Shown one piece after another: positions 11,175 to 21,263 of a DNA stretch of 64,000 nucleotides. The position numbers were made by a program, and so were the translations under genes. Location: positions 2,439,617-2,503,616 of the forward strand of contig NZ_CP013251.1 in assembly GCF_001583435.1 (NCBI RefSeq), read 5' to 3'. The stretch is from Endozoicomonas montiporae CL-33 (lineage in GTDB: Bacteria; Pseudomonadota; Gammaproteobacteria; Pseudomonadales; Endozoicomonadaceae). Positions within the stretch are counted from its first letter, which is position 1. Every line of letters begins with the position of its first letter. The notes below the pieces were generated by a model, which saw only the letters and a program-made list of their open reading frames with translations, did no database searches and was not told where the DNA came from.

Positions 11175-11200
11175 GCGGGGAACGCTGTCACGTTCCCCGC
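11175..11200. terminator. perfect 10-bp GC-rich hairpin
   Basis: GCGGGGAACG, loop CTGTCA, CGTTCCCCGC. It lies between the end of the aminotransferase gene and the start of the M23 gene, both leftward. No T-tract follows, so termination is inferred from stem strength and position. Confidence 0.55.
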
Positions 11201-11213
11201 GAAGTTGTAGTGA

Positions 11214-11240
11214 TACCAATTTCACCTTCTAAACATGAAT
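11214..11240. repeat. single end of the TACCAATT repeat family
   Basis: TACCAATTTCACCTTCTAAA then CATGAAT matches the termini of the MITEs at 60992-61149 and 63375-63566. No opposite end is found nearby, so this is a remnant or solo end. Confidence 0.65.
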
Positions 11241-11263
11241 GGGTATCAGTCTGAAAGCTACTG

Positions 11264-12442
11264 TCAGGACAGGGCTTCCTGAAGACGATCAAGCGCTGTT
11301 TCCAAAGCTCTGTCGCTGGTAGCAAAGGACAGTCGCATACAGCCCTCTGAACCAAAGGCAGAACCGGGCACCAGTGCTACGCCTTTTTCCAGCAGCATTT
11401 CTGCAAAATCGGTGTCTTTTTCAAAGCCCAGTGTCTTAATGGCTTCACTGAAATCCGGGAAGGCATAAAAGGTGCCGTCGCTTTCAATGGCCGTTACGCC
11501 TGGTAGTTCATTCAGGCGACCCACCACATAGTCGTGGCGTTTCTTGAAGGCTTTGAGCATGACCTCTACGCATTCCTGAGAACCATCCAGAGCCTCGGTG
11601 GCTGCAGCCTGGGCGATAGAGCACGGATTGGACGTACTCTGGGACTGGATTTTTTTCATATTCTTGATCAGCCAGGCCGGGCCACCGCAATAACCGATAC
11701 GCCAGCCGGTCATGGAGTAAGCTTTGGACACACCATTCAGTACAATGGTTCTGTCGTACAGGTCAGGGCAAGCCATCAGGATGTTGCAGAACGGTTCATC
11801 GCTCCACAGGATATGCTCGTACATATCATCGGTAGCAATCAGTATGTTCGGGTATTTTTTAAGAACATCACCCAGAGCTTCCAGCTCCTGACGGGTGTAA
11901 GCAGTTCCGGTTGGGTTGGAAGGGCTGTTCAATACCACCAGTCGGGTTTTGTCGGTAATGGCCGCTTCCAGTTGCTCCGGTGTCAGTTTGAAACGGTTTT
12001 CCAGCGTTGCCTTGACAATAACCGGTTTACCTTCTGCGATAGCAACCATATCAGGGTAGGAAACCCAATAGGGTGCAGGGATGATCACTTCGTCACCGGA
12101 GTTGATCAAAGCCAGAGCCAGATTGAAGAAGCTCTGTTTGCCACCACAGGACACCAGAATCTGGTCGGCGGCATAGTCAATATTATTATCGCGCTTGAAT
12201 TTGCTGATAATGGCCTGTTTCAGTTCCGGCGTTCCGTCCACGGCGGTGTATTTGGTTTTACCATCCGCAATGGCTTTCAGGGCAGCGTTTTTAATATGTA
12301 CAGGTGTGTCGAAATCAGGCTCTCCGGCACCCAGTCCAATAATGTCTTTTCCGGCAGCTCTTAATTCGGCGGCACGCGCTGTAACCGCAAGAGTGGGGGA
12401 TGGCTTGACCATTTGAACACGTTGGGAAGGTTGACCAGTCAC
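11264..12442 (-). CDS. class I PLP-dependent aspartate aminotransferase (subgroup I-beta)
   Basis: Transfers amino groups between aspartate (and possibly other amino acids) and 2-oxoglutarate. The product has 392 residues with the fold-type I signatures: GAGEPDFDTP near residue 40, SPSNPTGTAY near 170, and the PLP-binding Lys in SKAYSMTGWRIGY near 240. The C-terminal Arg for the carboxylate lies in GCMRLSFATS. The sequence type is closer to Bacillus/Thermus AspC-type enzymes than to E. coli AspC. Divergent from uvrB across about 280 bp. Substrate range is not certain. Confidence 0.9.
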   Translation of the reverse strand: MTGQPSQRVQMVKPSPTLAVTARAAELRAAGKDIIGLGAGEPDFDTPVHIKNAALKAIADGKTKYTAVDGTPELKQAIISKFKRDNNIDYAADQILVSCGGKQSFFNLALALINSGDEVIIPAPYWVSYPDMVAIAEGKPVIVKATLENRFKLTPEQLEAAITDKTRLVVLNSPSNPTGTAYTRQELEALGDVLKKYPNILIATDDMYEHILWSDEPFCNILMACPDLYDRTIVLNGVSKAYSMTGWRIGYCGGPAWLIKNMKKIQSQSTSNPCSIAQAAATEALDGSQECVEVMLKAFKKRHDYVVGRLNELPGVTAIESDGTFYAFPDFSEAIKTLGFEKDTDFAEMLLEKGVALVPGSAFGSEGCMRLSFATSDRALETALDRLQEALS

Positions 12443-12722
12443 GATGATCCTCGTTTATCGTTGTAAAAATCGATGTGGAAAGGTGTGGTAGCTTTTATAG
12501 AGCACAGGTGGAATGTGCAGGTGGTTTTTATCCGCTACTGACGTTAGGCATCATACACAACCCTTGCGGGGTATGTCACGACCTGGTTCTGCATAACTAT
12601 CTATGCGGTTGGGTTGTTATGCGTTTGTGCCCGTTTGGGGCATTTTATGTTGAGTACTTACGATCATTTGCTCCGTATAATAGGCACAATGATATAACGC
12701 AGCTTCGTACAGTCGGGTCTAT

Positions 12723-14729
12723 ATGGGAAAAGCATTTACAGTTTCGTCGGGGTTCAAGCCTGCAGGCGACCAGCCGGAAGCGATCAAAAAACTGGTGACG
12801 GGCATTAACTCAGGACTGGCGTGCCAGACTCTGCTCGGCGTTACCGGTTCCGGTAAAACCTTTACGGTGGCCAATGTGATCGAGCAGATCCAGAGACCCA
12901 CCATTATTATGGCGCACAACAAAACACTGGCTGCCCAGCTCTATGGTGAGTTCAAGGAATTTTTTCCGGACAATGCCGTTGAGTACTTCGTCTCCTACTA
13001 CGACTACTATCAGCCAGAAGCCTATGTGCCCAGCTCTGACACTTTTATCGAGAAAGACGCATCGGTCAATGAACATATTGAACAGATGCGTTTGTCTGCG
13101 ACCAAAGCGCTGATGGAGCGGGAAGATGCGATTATTGTTGCCACTGTGTCGGCTATTTATGGATTGGGTGATCCCCAGTCGTATAAAAAGATGATGATGC
13201 ACCTTGATCGTGGCGACCAGATTGATCAAAGGCAGGTATTGCGTAATCTGGCAGAGCTGCAATACACCCGTAACGACACAGAGCTGAGGCGTGCGACCTA
13301 TCGGGTGCGTGGTGATGTGATTGATATTTTTCCGGCAGAATCGGAACGGGAAGCAGTACGGCTGGAACTGTTTGATGAAGAGCTGGAAAGCATCAGCCTG
13401 TTTGACCCGCTGACCGGCGAGGTATTACAGAAACTGCCCAGGGTGACTATCTACCCGAAAACTCATTATGTGACCCCGCGACAGACCATTATTGATGCCA
13501 CTGACGCCATTAAAGCCGAGTTGAAAGAGCGGCTGGAGGTGCTGCGCAATAACAACAAGCTGGTAGAGGCACAGAGGCTGGAACAGCGCACTCGCTATGA
13601 TCTTGAAATGATGCTGGAGCTGGGTTACTGCACAGGTATTGAAAACTATTCACGACACCTGACCAAGGCTGAACCGGGCATGCCCCCGCCGACATTGTTT
13701 GACTACATCCCTGACAATGCTTTGCTGGTGATTGATGAATCCCATGTTACGGTGCCTCAGATCGGCGCCATGTATAAAGGCGACCGTTCCCGTAAAGCAA
13801 CGTTGGTAGAATTTGGTTTCCGGTTGCCATCGGCGCTGGATAACCGGCCATTACGGTTTGAAGAGTGGGAAGACCGGCGGCCACAGACCATATTTGTTTC
13901 AGCGACACCCGGCAAGTATGAAGAAGAACATCAGGATCAGATTGTCGATCAGGTGGTTCGGCCTACGGGGCTGGTTGATCCAGTCATTGAAGTACTTCCG
14001 GCGACCACACAGGTGGATGACCTGTTGTCCGAGATCAACAATACGGTTGAAAAGGGCGAACGGGTTTTGGTGACTACGCTGACCAAGCGGATGGCTGAAG
14101 ATCTGACCGAGTACCTGAGTGAGCATGGTGTACGGGTTCGCTATCTGCATTCCGACATCGACACCGTTGAGCGGGTTGAAATTATTCGGGATCTGCGGAT
14201 CGGTGCCTTTGATGTACTGGTGGGCATTAACCTGTTGCGGGAAGGCCTGGATATGCCGGAGGTCTCGCTGGTGGCTATATTGGATGCCGATAAAGAAGGT
14301 TTCCTGCGCTCGGACCGTTCCCTGATCCAGACCATTGGTCGGGCTGCACGAAATGTAAACGGTCGTGCTATTTTGTACGCCGATAAGGTGACCGGCTCCA
14401 TGGATCGGGCGATGAAGGAGACCGAACGTCGCCGCAGTAAACAGTTAGCACATAATGAAAAGCACGGCATTACACCCAAATCGGTGAAGAAGTCGGTGGC
14501 TGACATCCTTGAAGGCGCAGTGACACCGGGTAAGAAAAAAGGCGCCAAGGCAAGGAAAGTGGCCGAACCCGCAGCCAGTTATGATGTGGCTCTGACACCG
14601 GAAGCCATGGCGAAAAAGATCAGCGAGCTGGAAAACCAGATGATGGAGCACGCCCGTAACCTTGAGTTCGAAGAAGCAGCCTCCTTACGGGACCAGATCA
14701 GCCGTTTGCGGGATAAGGCATTGAAATAA
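12723..14729 (+). CDS. uvrB: excinuclease ABC subunit UvrB
   Basis: Damage-verification helicase-like subunit of nucleotide excision repair; loads with UvrA and recruits UvrC. The product has 668 residues (E. coli 673). Walker A GVTGSGKT is at 39-46, the DNA-clamping beta-hairpin region with [12 protein letters not shown] near 92-103, DESH near 338, helicase motif VI around [14 protein letters not shown], and a C-terminal UVR domain (about 628-663) that contacts UvrC. No clear LexA box of CTGT-N8-ACAG form is visible upstream. Confidence 0.98.
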   Translation: MGKAFTVSSGFKPAGDQPEAIKKLVTGINSGLACQTLLGVTGSGKTFTVANVIEQIQRPTIIMAHNKTLAAQLYGEFKEFFPDNAVEYFVSYYDYYQPEAYVPSSDTFIEKDASVNEHIEQMRLSATKALMEREDAIIVATVSAIYGLGDPQSYKKMMMHLDRGDQIDQRQVLRNLAELQYTRNDTELRRATYRVRGDVIDIFPAESEREAVRLELFDEELESISLFDPLTGEVLQKLPRVTIYPKTHYVTPRQTIIDATDAIKAELKERLEVLRNNNKLVEAQRLEQRTRYDLEMMLELGYCTGIENYSRHLTKAEPGMPPPTLFDYIPDNALLVIDESHVTVPQIGAMYKGDRSRKATLVEFGFRLPSALDNRPLRFEEWEDRRPQTIFVSATPGKYEEEHQDQIVDQVVRPTGLVDPVIEVLPATTQVDDLLSEINNTVEKGERVLVTTLTKRMAEDLTEYLSEHGVRVRYLHSDIDTVERVEIIRDLRIGAFDVLVGINLLREGLDMPEVSLVAILDADKEGFLRSDRSLIQTIGRAARNVNGRAILYADKVTGSMDRAMKETERRRSKQLAHNEKHGITPKSVKKSVADILEGAVTPGKKKGAKARKVAEPAASYDVALTPEAMAKKISELENQMMEHARNLEFEEAASLRDQISRLRDKALK

Positions 14730-14803
14730 AAGCCATGAATGTACTTTTTAGCATCATCAGGGGTTGCTATTTTCATTCCTGTTGATAAGATACACCCAAC
14801 TTC

Positions 14804-14880
14804 AGGCGGTTAGCTCAGTTGGTTAGAGCGCCACGTTGACATCGTGGAGGTCACCAGTTCGAATCTGGTATCGCCTACCA
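14804..14880 (+). tRNA. tRNA-Val (anticodon GAC)
   Basis: 77-nt cloverleaf with encoded CCA. Acceptor AGGCGGT pairs with ATCGCCT (one G-T); the D-arm contains TAGCTCAGTTGGTTAGAGC; the anticodon stem CCACG/CGTGG encloses TTGACAT with anticodon GAC; the T-arm is CCAGTTCGAATCTGG. Followed by a Rho-independent terminator. Confidence 0.96.
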
Positions 14881-14905
14881 CTATCTTATTGATAGTCCTG
14901 AAAAA

Positions 14906-14941
14906 AAAGCTCGCTAATAGCGGGCTTTTGTCGTTTTTAGG
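14906..14941 (+). terminator. Rho-independent terminator after tRNA-Val
   Basis: AAAGCTCGCT, loop AAT, AGCGGGCTTT (10 pairs with one T-G), followed by a T-rich stretch. Just beyond, the 11-bp TTTAGGGAAAA occurs twice in tandem (about 14936-14957). Confidence 0.85.
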
Positions 14942-14963
14942 GAAAATTTAGGGAAAATTCTTA

Positions 14964-15167
14964 TTAAATCTCTAGCCCGCTTAACTTGAGTCCTGCCTCA
15001 ACTTCTTCGTATTTTATCTCATGTCCCTCCCGATCATCAGTTGTCATCTTGACAGCTAGTGTCACTTGGGCAGCCTGACGTACAACCCGCCATTCCAGAT
15101 TGGTTTGGGGATCTGTTGACGCAGGTTTTGCTGCACATGTTGTATATCTGGGAGATGTGCAATCTGT
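14964..15167 (-). pseudogene. C-terminal gene fragment of unknown function
   Basis: An open frame of about 68 codons on the minus strand, with no credible start near its beginning, ends with stop 14964-14966. Its tail reads MTTDDREGHEIKYEEVEAG then LKLSGLEI and has coding-like composition (alternating charged and hydrophobic residues). It lies directly downstream of tRNA-Val and looks like what is left of an integrated element or a truncated gene. Product family not recognised. The remaining sequence to 15386 shows nothing else. Confidence 0.4.
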
Positions 15168-15386
15168 TCATGGTTTCCAAAGATCTTTTTTTGTGACGAA
15201 GTGATTCCAGCTAATTTCTATTTTTTTGCATTGTTTATTTTGCCTGCAAAGGGTTTATTGAGTCGCTGCGATTTTTTAGATGACTTTACAATGATCAGGT
15301 CAATGGGTTGCCTTGAGTCTCAAAATTACTGCATCATGAAGGATAGGTATCGAGAGAATTAAATAAATTTGTCACCGGAAACAATA

Positions 15387-16694
15387 ATGACTACAAAAAT
15401 TAAAGGTGTGATTCATAAAGCAAAAAGAATTCTGAATGCGAGCGTAAATCGCCCGATCAAATTTTCACAAGAAGAGGGCGATGCGCTTTTGAAAAAATTT
15501 GAGAATGGGGTTGGGGGTGATGATTACGTTGCTTTGTGTGAGGTGAGGTATTGCCACAAGTTAGTGAGTAAGTTAAAAAAAATAGATCCATTCTCAAAAG
15601 AATATCAAAGTGCTGTTATGGAAATCTATCGAGATGTTCGAGGTAAAGAATGTATTGAATATGCCCCCGAGAAAGACGAGCAAGCGGTACTACCAGAAGG
15701 CTCAAATCCACATATAAACTCATCTGTATGGGAAATGCAAAATACCAACCTGGTGTCTGAGTTTTTCCACAGTTGGGGGCAGATTCTCAAGCATCTTGAT
15801 GCTCAGCCAGGGCATAAAGTCCTTGAATATGGTCCAGGTACCGGGCAAATGCTTTTGTTTCTTGCTCGATGTGGAGTAAAGGCTTACGGGGTAGATGTTA
15901 ACGAAAGTTATTTGAATTTGATACGTCAGCAATCAACTGATTTACGGTTAGATGTTAAAACAGACAAGGGTGTTTTTGGGGAAGGGTTCGAGGGTGAAAA
16001 ATTTGACCGGGTGTTGTTTTTTGAGGCATTTCATCATGCATTTGATTTTGAGACTTTATTATTGAAATTGCACGATCGCTTAAACCCGAATGGGAAGATT
16101 GTTTTTTGTGGTGAGCCTATTCTGAAAGGGAATGATAATGCTGTTCCATACCCTTGGGGGTTAAGGCTTGATGGATTATCGGTGTATTGTATCCGAAAAA
16201 ATGGATGGATGGAGCTTGGTTTTCAGCATGATACATTCATAGAAGCTCTCAATCGTTGCGGTTGGAGTGTGACATACCACCCATTCCATGCTGTTGGACG
16301 TGCAAATGTTTACGTCGCAGAGCCTGTTTGGGATGGTTTGGATATGTCGCGCCCTATTGAGTTCGGGAAGTATCAGTCCGAATGGAATGAGCCGGAAGCT
16401 AACTTTCGATGGACAAAAGGAAAGGCTGAATTTTTCTTACCAGTGGCTGTGACTAAGGAAATTAATATCACGGTTGAAGTATCCAACTACACAAGGGCTG
16501 AAAAACGTATTGAATTAAGCTGTGGTCGCTTGTCTGAAAGTGTGACTTTGGTTGCTGGGGCCTCGGGTTCAATTACGCTAAATCATTGCAAGGCGTCATC
16601 TGCAGTCATAAAAACCAATACAACTATTGAGCCTGGCGATAATAGAAAGCTTGGTATCGCTGTGCGTAAGATTATGATGAAATCAGTGAACTAA
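15387..16694 (+). CDS. class I SAM-dependent methyltransferase with C-terminal beta domain
   Basis: ATG at 15387 is preferred over an in-frame TTG at 15369 because GGAA sits eight bases upstream. The product has 435 residues. The Rossmann methyltransferase core spans about 130-300: motif I VLEYGPGTGQ near 150, the acidic motif II YGVDVNESY, and FEAFHHAFDFE of the methyltransferase 11/12 type. The C-terminal 100 residues look like a beta-sandwich (INITVEVSNYTRAEKRIELS). Similar proteins act in surface polysaccharide or secondary metabolite synthesis, but no partner genes are here. The gene is AT-richer than its neighbours and follows a tRNA, suggesting transfer. Confidence 0.75.
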   Translation: MTTKIKGVIHKAKRILNASVNRPIKFSQEEGDALLKKFENGVGGDDYVALCEVRYCHKLVSKLKKIDPFSKEYQSAVMEIYRDVRGKECIEYAPEKDEQAVLPEGSNPHINSSVWEMQNTNLVSEFFHSWGQILKHLDAQPGHKVLEYGPGTGQMLLFLARCGVKAYGVDVNESYLNLIRQQSTDLRLDVKTDKGVFGEGFEGEKFDRVLFFEAFHHAFDFETLLLKLHDRLNPNGKIVFCGEPILKGNDNAVPYPWGLRLDGLSVYCIRKNGWMELGFQHDTFIEALNRCGWSVTYHPFHAVGRANVYVAEPVWDGLDMSRPIEFGKYQSEWNEPEANFRWTKGKAEFFLPVAVTKEINITVEVSNYTRAEKRIELSCGRLSESVTLVAGASGSITLNHCKASSAVIKTNTTIEPGDNRKLGIAVRKIMMKSVN

Positions 16695-16947
16695 TGAATG
16701 TTAGCTTGTATAAGATTATTTCGTCCTAATGCAGGTGTTCAGTGAAGGTCTGTTAATTAGCTCTCGAGACTCCTGCATTTATGATTTCTGATATTTGTCT
16801 GATTGTTTTGCTGTTCGTCCGACTATTTTTTTGTGATGAATCGTTTTTTGTCAAAGTGGTAAACGACAGTTACTTTGTTGTACTGCTGTTTATCTAAAAT
16901 CGTCGTCTATACTGAATTCTCGTTCTATAAAACCTGATAGGCCAGAG

Positions 16948-18027
16948 ATGTTTAGAAAGTCTTTACTGGTAATGACGGCGACCCTGTTACCACTAGTCAG
17001 TTCAATGGCTTCTGCTGTAGATGAGCACGATCATTTAGCACTGGTAAAATCTGATTTTGAGCCGTTTGTTGATCTGAACGAGCTGACATATCAGAGGAAA
17101 GACTTGCAGCTTGACAAAGTCTTCCGGGATCTGGGGCTTGGGCATTTGGCCCTGGCTTATGTGACATCGGATCCCTGGGAGAAAGGAGATCAAAGATGCA
17201 GTCCAATGTGGGGTGGTCAGCTGCCTTATAATGTTGCCGACTTCACGTCTATCTTGAACAATGAACAATTGGGGCAGGCTGGAGTTATCAGGGTGTCGTT
17301 CGGAGGTGGCGAAGGGAGCGCTTTGGCAGATGTTTGTGGTAATGCTGAAAAACTCAGCGAAGCCTACAAGAAATTTGCTGATTTGGGAGTGAGTAAATTT
17401 GACTTCAGCTTTGATCAAACCATTTTTGTTAAAAAGGATGTTTTAGAAACTCATATATCCAGTATCGAGTTATTACGCGATAAAGGTGTTGAGCTGGATA
17501 TTCAATATACCTTTTTGCTTGAAGAGAAGGGTGTCAGTGATGCGGCACTTGGTTTTATTGGCATGCTGATTGATCAGAAAGTTGAGGTGTCCAGATACAA
17601 CTTACTGGCTAGCAAATTGAAAATAAAGCGTGAGACAGGCACCGTTGGCAGGAATATACAGCTGGCAGTAGAAGAGACAGTCAGAAAGATACATGAACTT
17701 TATAAACAAAAGAAGAAGGATAAATCAGAACGTGATGTTTATGAACAGACAGTTATTGCTCCTATGATTGGCCTGACGGATGCTGAAGGCGTTGTTTTCA
17801 AGCTTGCTGATATCGACGAATTGATTGGATTTGCAAGAGCCAATCATGTTAATAGCTTTTCCATGTGGTCGCTTAATAGAGACAGACGTTGTAAGGGAGA
17901 TACTAAAGAGCCAGAGCCTTACTGTTCAGGTGTTGATCAGGAAGATTATGCTTTCAGCACAAGATTTAACAGCTATAGACATCCCCAAGATGGGCATGGG
18001 CATCAGCACGATGGAAGTGACCTGTAA
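16948..18027 (+). CDS. secreted GH18-like (chitinase-type fold) protein with altered catalytic motif
   Basis: The product has 359 residues with a signal peptide (about 1-23, ending ASA). The TIM-barrel pattern of GH18 chitinases is visible: HLALAYVTSDPW, IRVSFGGGEGSALA, KFDFSFDQTIF where the DxxDxDxE motif is expected, and NSFSMWSLNRDR near the end, like the last barrel strand of ChiD-type enzymes. The catalytic Glu is not at its usual place (an Asp or Gln is there), so activity is doubtful. The C-terminus is His-rich (DGHGHQHDG). Could bind chitin or another glycan. Stands alone; AT-rich. Confidence 0.6.
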   Translation: MFRKSLLVMTATLLPLVSSMASAVDEHDHLALVKSDFEPFVDLNELTYQRKDLQLDKVFRDLGLGHLALAYVTSDPWEKGDQRCSPMWGGQLPYNVADFTSILNNEQLGQAGVIRVSFGGGEGSALADVCGNAEKLSEAYKKFADLGVSKFDFSFDQTIFVKKDVLETHISSIELLRDKGVELDIQYTFLLEEKGVSDAALGFIGMLIDQKVEVSRYNLLASKLKIKRETGTVGRNIQLAVEETVRKIHELYKQKKKDKSERDVYEQTVIAPMIGLTDAEGVVFKLADIDELIGFARANHVNSFSMWSLNRDRRCKGDTKEPEPYCSGVDQEDYAFSTRFNSYRHPQDGHGHQHDGSDL

Positions 18028-18166
18028 AGGTTAGGTTGTTGTCAACAGAAGCCGGTGGCTGTTCTCCAACATCCTCCGGTTTTTTGATGTGAATAGGGAG
18101 AGTTAGAGGAATAAAGCAGGCATAATAAAAAATTGTTGAGGACCAGATCTGACAGGATGTTGATGA

Positions 18167-18853
18167 ATGCGGGAACATCAAATTCAAGCCAATCTTCACC
18201 AGAAGCCAAAAACAGCCATTCTTTTTGATGCAGAAAATATCTCCTGGCAGCATGTAGAGCAGGTGCTCTCTTTAGCCAGTATTCACGGTAAGCCGATCCT
18301 CAGGGCTTATGCCGATTTCTCCAGACCGGAAACCAAAGGGTGGCAGGAGCCTGCCCTGACGCACGGTATCAGAACAATTCACCAGTTCAGTTATAACAGC
18401 AAGAACAGCAGCAGTGATTTTCTGATGATGCACGACGCTTTCAAGCTGATTCACAGTGGCAAAATAGACACTTTTGTGATTGTGACAAACGACAGTGATT
18501 TTGTGACGCCTATCCAGCTGTTACGTCAATCCGGAGCGTATGTGCATGGTATGGGTAATCATGGGCGTGCCCAAAAGCTGCTGGTGCAGTGTTGTAATCA
18601 GTTTAGTTGGCTGGGGTTGGGCGATCAGGCTACTGATAAGGAGTGTTCAGGGATTCCCGAGGCTACTGTCAACAGGATACTGAAAGCCTATGAAGGCATG
18701 GAAAAAAGCGATAATGGTGCGGTTTCTGTGGGGCAGCTGAAGGTTAAGTCCAATATTGCCCTGAGTAAGAGCGCCAAGTTTTCTAAATTGCTGGCGCAAA
18801 CAGGTCGTTTTGAGCTGTTGGAGAATAATACTCTGGTCAGGTTGTCAGCCTGA
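18167..18853 (+). CDS. NYN/PIN-like ribonuclease domain protein with C-terminal OST-HTH/LOTUS-type domain
   Basis: The product has 228 residues. Residues 15-150 form a NYN domain of the LabA/DUF88 type: AILFDAENISW carries the first acidic residue, SSSDFLMMHD the second, and VTNDSDFVTPIQLLRQSG the third pair, so the metal site looks intact. The C-terminal 75 residues (NRILKAYEGMEK to LVRLSA) have the length and pattern of an OST-HTH RNA-binding winged helix. Likely an RNA-processing or regulatory nuclease. A good AGGA site lies upstream of ATG 18167. Convergent with the disrupted hydrolase gene. Confidence 0.75.
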   Translation: MREHQIQANLHQKPKTAILFDAENISWQHVEQVLSLASIHGKPILRAYADFSRPETKGWQEPALTHGIRTIHQFSYNSKNSSSDFLMMHDAFKLIHSGKIDTFVIVTNDSDFVTPIQLLRQSGAYVHGMGNHGRAQKLLVQCCNQFSWLGLGDQATDKECSGIPEATVNRILKAYEGMEKSDNGAVSVGQLKVKSNIALSKSAKFSKLLAQTGRFELLENNTLVRLSA

Positions 18854-18862
18854 TTCGGCACA

Positions 18863-18896
18863 ATCAAACCACCTGTTTATGCGCAAGTGGTTTGAT
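18863..18896. terminator. bidirectional hairpin between convergent genes
   Basis: ATCAAACCAC (18863-18872) pairs perfectly with GTGGTTTGAT (18887-18896) around a 14-base loop, right between the stop at 18853 and the leftward gene end at 18905. Confidence 0.65.
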
Positions 18897-19568
18897 GTAT
18901 TGCACTATCGCTTGTGCGAAGTGCATAAACGGCAATTGCCAAAGAGTGGGTCGATGTTCTGGTTGCCGGCAAGTCGATCCAGCATTTTATCGACATTTGT
19001 GTCCATGGTGATTCTGCCGATTCTTTGTGGCGTGACAGACTGCCACTGATGATTGCTGTCTCGTTGGGCAAACTGGAATTGAAAGGCGAGGTTGTCTGGC
19101 ATACCCAGTCGCAAATCCGAAACAATCAGTTTGTCCCCCTTAATCTGGTAGCGGACGAAATCGTGAGTAAAGTTCTGGAATTCTTGCAGGCGTTCCGGGG
19201 TTCCTGCCAGAGGCCAGTGTCCCCGCTTCTGCGGTATAAAACGAACCTCACGTTTGCTGTCCAGTAGTGAGGCTGTGCCTTCCCAGTATGTATCTCCATC
19301 CAGTACCACAATGCGCCAGAGAATGGTGTTCAGTGGTGTAGGTGTTATAAATACGTCGTGTTGCGGTATGCCCAGTGCCTGAAGGCTTTCATGTGTGCGT
19401 TGCTCTATGATCTGTTTGGCGATCAGGCTCCAGCCCAGATAGGCGGTCGATACTATCAGGGCAATGCTGCATAGCTGTGCTGCCTGCTGTCGCTTTGCCA
19501 GGCTGAAGCCAAGGGCTATCAGTAGCGGCAGGGTATAGAGCGGATCAATGATAAAAATACTGGATAAA

Positions 19569-21263
19569 CCTAAATTCAGCAGTTGAGCGATTACCCACCG
19601 CGCTCTAAGAGAGCAATGCCAGCTACTATCCTGCTAAACCTTGCTTTCGCTTAACTTGAGTTAATAAGCTGGACAGGCGTAATAATTTCACCTTTTGTTA
19701 AAAATTTCGACACAGCCCTCGTTAATATTCGGCACCAGATATCAATTGGAGTCAACTGCGCTGCAGTCTTCTTAATGGCATCAAAAAATACACAGAGATC
19801 TTCCTGCATTGTTTGGATCTTTTTTATCAAATTATGCTGACTGGTAATCGTTATTTTTTTCTTACGCCCACTCTCTGTTAACTTGCCAATAGCACTCATC
19901 AATAATGGCCTGCTGGTTATTGCTTCTTTATGCGAATCAGGATTGCTCAGTCTTACAAACAAAGTCCACCAGTTATATGCCAGTGCAACCATCCTTGATA
20001 GAATACGACATCGCTTTATATCCTTGGTTGTGTAACCTCCCCATCCCCAGTGATTTTTGATTTCATCAAAATTATTTTCACAGTCAGCTCTGTCTCTGTA
20101 ATGATCTATGATGGATACAACGTCATTATCAAGACTGGTCACTAATACTGAGTACTCAAAGAGTTTGATGTTTTCAGGGTCTGAGATAAAAGCGATTTCT
20201 TTTTGCTTCTTATTATTCTCTTTCTCCAGCAACAGAGAATCACCTGATAATCTTCTTCGAACAATAATGATTCGTCTTGATTTCTCCCAACCACCTAGTT
20301 TTAATTCTGACTCCTTGCCTTCCCAATATCTGTTGTAGCGAACCCATCCCCCGCTACAGTGCGCATGGTATATGGACTTTTTGACGTTGGCTGTCTTCTT
20401 TACTTTGAATAGATAACCACAATTTGCTTGTTCGAGTTCTGACATCACTCTGTCACTGCCCCAGTCACAATCACCTCGAACAAATTCAGGCCAACACTCT
20501 TTTGGTAGACGGTTTAATAGATTTATTAAACCGGGCAATGAATGCTTACTGTTTCCTTTATCACCGGGCTGAACTTCAACATCAAGAACCAGCTTTAAAT
20601 TAGCCATCATGTAAGAATGATAAGTATGTGAAGGACGCCCTTTCTTATGAGGGTTATAACCTGTTTCTGCTCCTTCCTGACTTCCGTAAATGGTTTTTAT
20701 CGTAACGTCGACATCTAATATCCATGGTAACTTTAATAAGGGTTCATAGCATTCCTGCAAATGATGCTGCATCCATTCAACACCTTCTTTCTCATCTATT
20801 TTGAGTAAACCCCGACGAGCAGAATCATCACTGACTACCTTTGTCATACCCAGTAATTTGGGATTCACTCCATCCCCGGTTAACGTTCCAATATGAGCAT
20901 AACGTTTGTGACCTGAGAGTATTGAGAGAAAAAGGGAACCTATTACATTAACTTTTTCAGGTGCGTTATTGCTTTTGTAAGTTAAAGGGCAATCTTCAAC
21001 CCATGGTTCAAATCTACAACCTGTTTTTAAAAACTGAATAAAAAAGGGTAACTGCCCCATTGGTGTGACTGATGCGCCAGGTTCCCACTCAACATGGATT
21101 TTTCCCTCAAACGTGTCCACTTCAAGAGAGGTCGTTGAGCACTTTTTGCTGAGTTCTTTAAGTTCACCTTTTGGGTGAACAGATTTTGGTGGAAAAATCA
21201 TCTGTATCCCTCTTCGCAGATGGGGTTACAGTTTAGTCGGGATTCTCAAGTGATGAATTTAGG
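19569..21263 (-). mobile_element. IS1380-family insertion sequence, 1695 bp, 5-bp TSD
   Basis: Imperfect inverted ends: CCTAAATTCAGCAGTTGAG at 19569-19587 and, read inward from the right, CCTAAATTCATCACTTGAG (two mismatches in 19). Target duplication ATAAA at 19564-19568 and 21264-21268. Length, CCT-start ends and 4-5-bp duplication fit the IS1380 family. One intact transposase gene. Confidence 0.9.
19651..21201 (-). CDS. IS1380-family transposase
   Basis: DDE transposase of 516 residues (DDE group 1 type). Visible motifs: LPWILDVDVTIKTIYGSQEGA with the first Asp near residue 180, FVRGDCDWGSDRVMSEL with the second, and YRDRADCENNFDEIKNHWG with the conserved Glu, followed by GYTTKDIKRC. Full length with no internal stop, so probably functional. 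It fills almost the whole element. Confidence 0.9.
   Translation of the reverse strand: MIFPPKSVHPKGELKELSKKCSTTSLEVDTFEGKIHVEWEPGASVTPMGQLPFFIQFLKTGCRFEPWVEDCPLTYKSNNAPEKVNVIGSLFLSILSGHKRYAHIGTLTGDGVNPKLLGMTKVVSDDSARRGLLKIDEKEGVEWMQHHLQECYEPLLKLPWILDVDVTIKTIYGSQEGAETGYNPHKKGRPSHTYHSYMMANLKLVLDVEVQPGDKGNSKHSLPGLINLLNRLPKECWPEFVRGDCDWGSDRVMSELEQANCGYLFKVKKTANVKKSIYHAHCSGGWVRYNRYWEGKESELKLGGWEKSRRIIIVRRRLSGDSLLLEKENNKKQKEIAFISDPENIKLFEYSVLVTSLDNDVVSIIDHYRDRADCENNFDEIKNHWGWGGYTTKDIKRCRILSRMVALAYNWWTLFVRLSNPDSHKEAITSRPLLMSAIGKLTESGRKKKITITSQHNLIKKIQTMQEDLCVFFDAIKKTAAQLTPIDIWCRILTRAVSKFLTKGEIITPVQLINSS

Noticed and set aside
11534..12364. Open frame of 276 codons antisense to the aminotransferase gene
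   Set aside because: The leftward gene has all PLP enzyme signatures; this is a shadow.
12443..12722. LexA (SOS) box before uvrB
   Set aside because: No CTGT-N8-ACAG or close variant found by eye in this gap.
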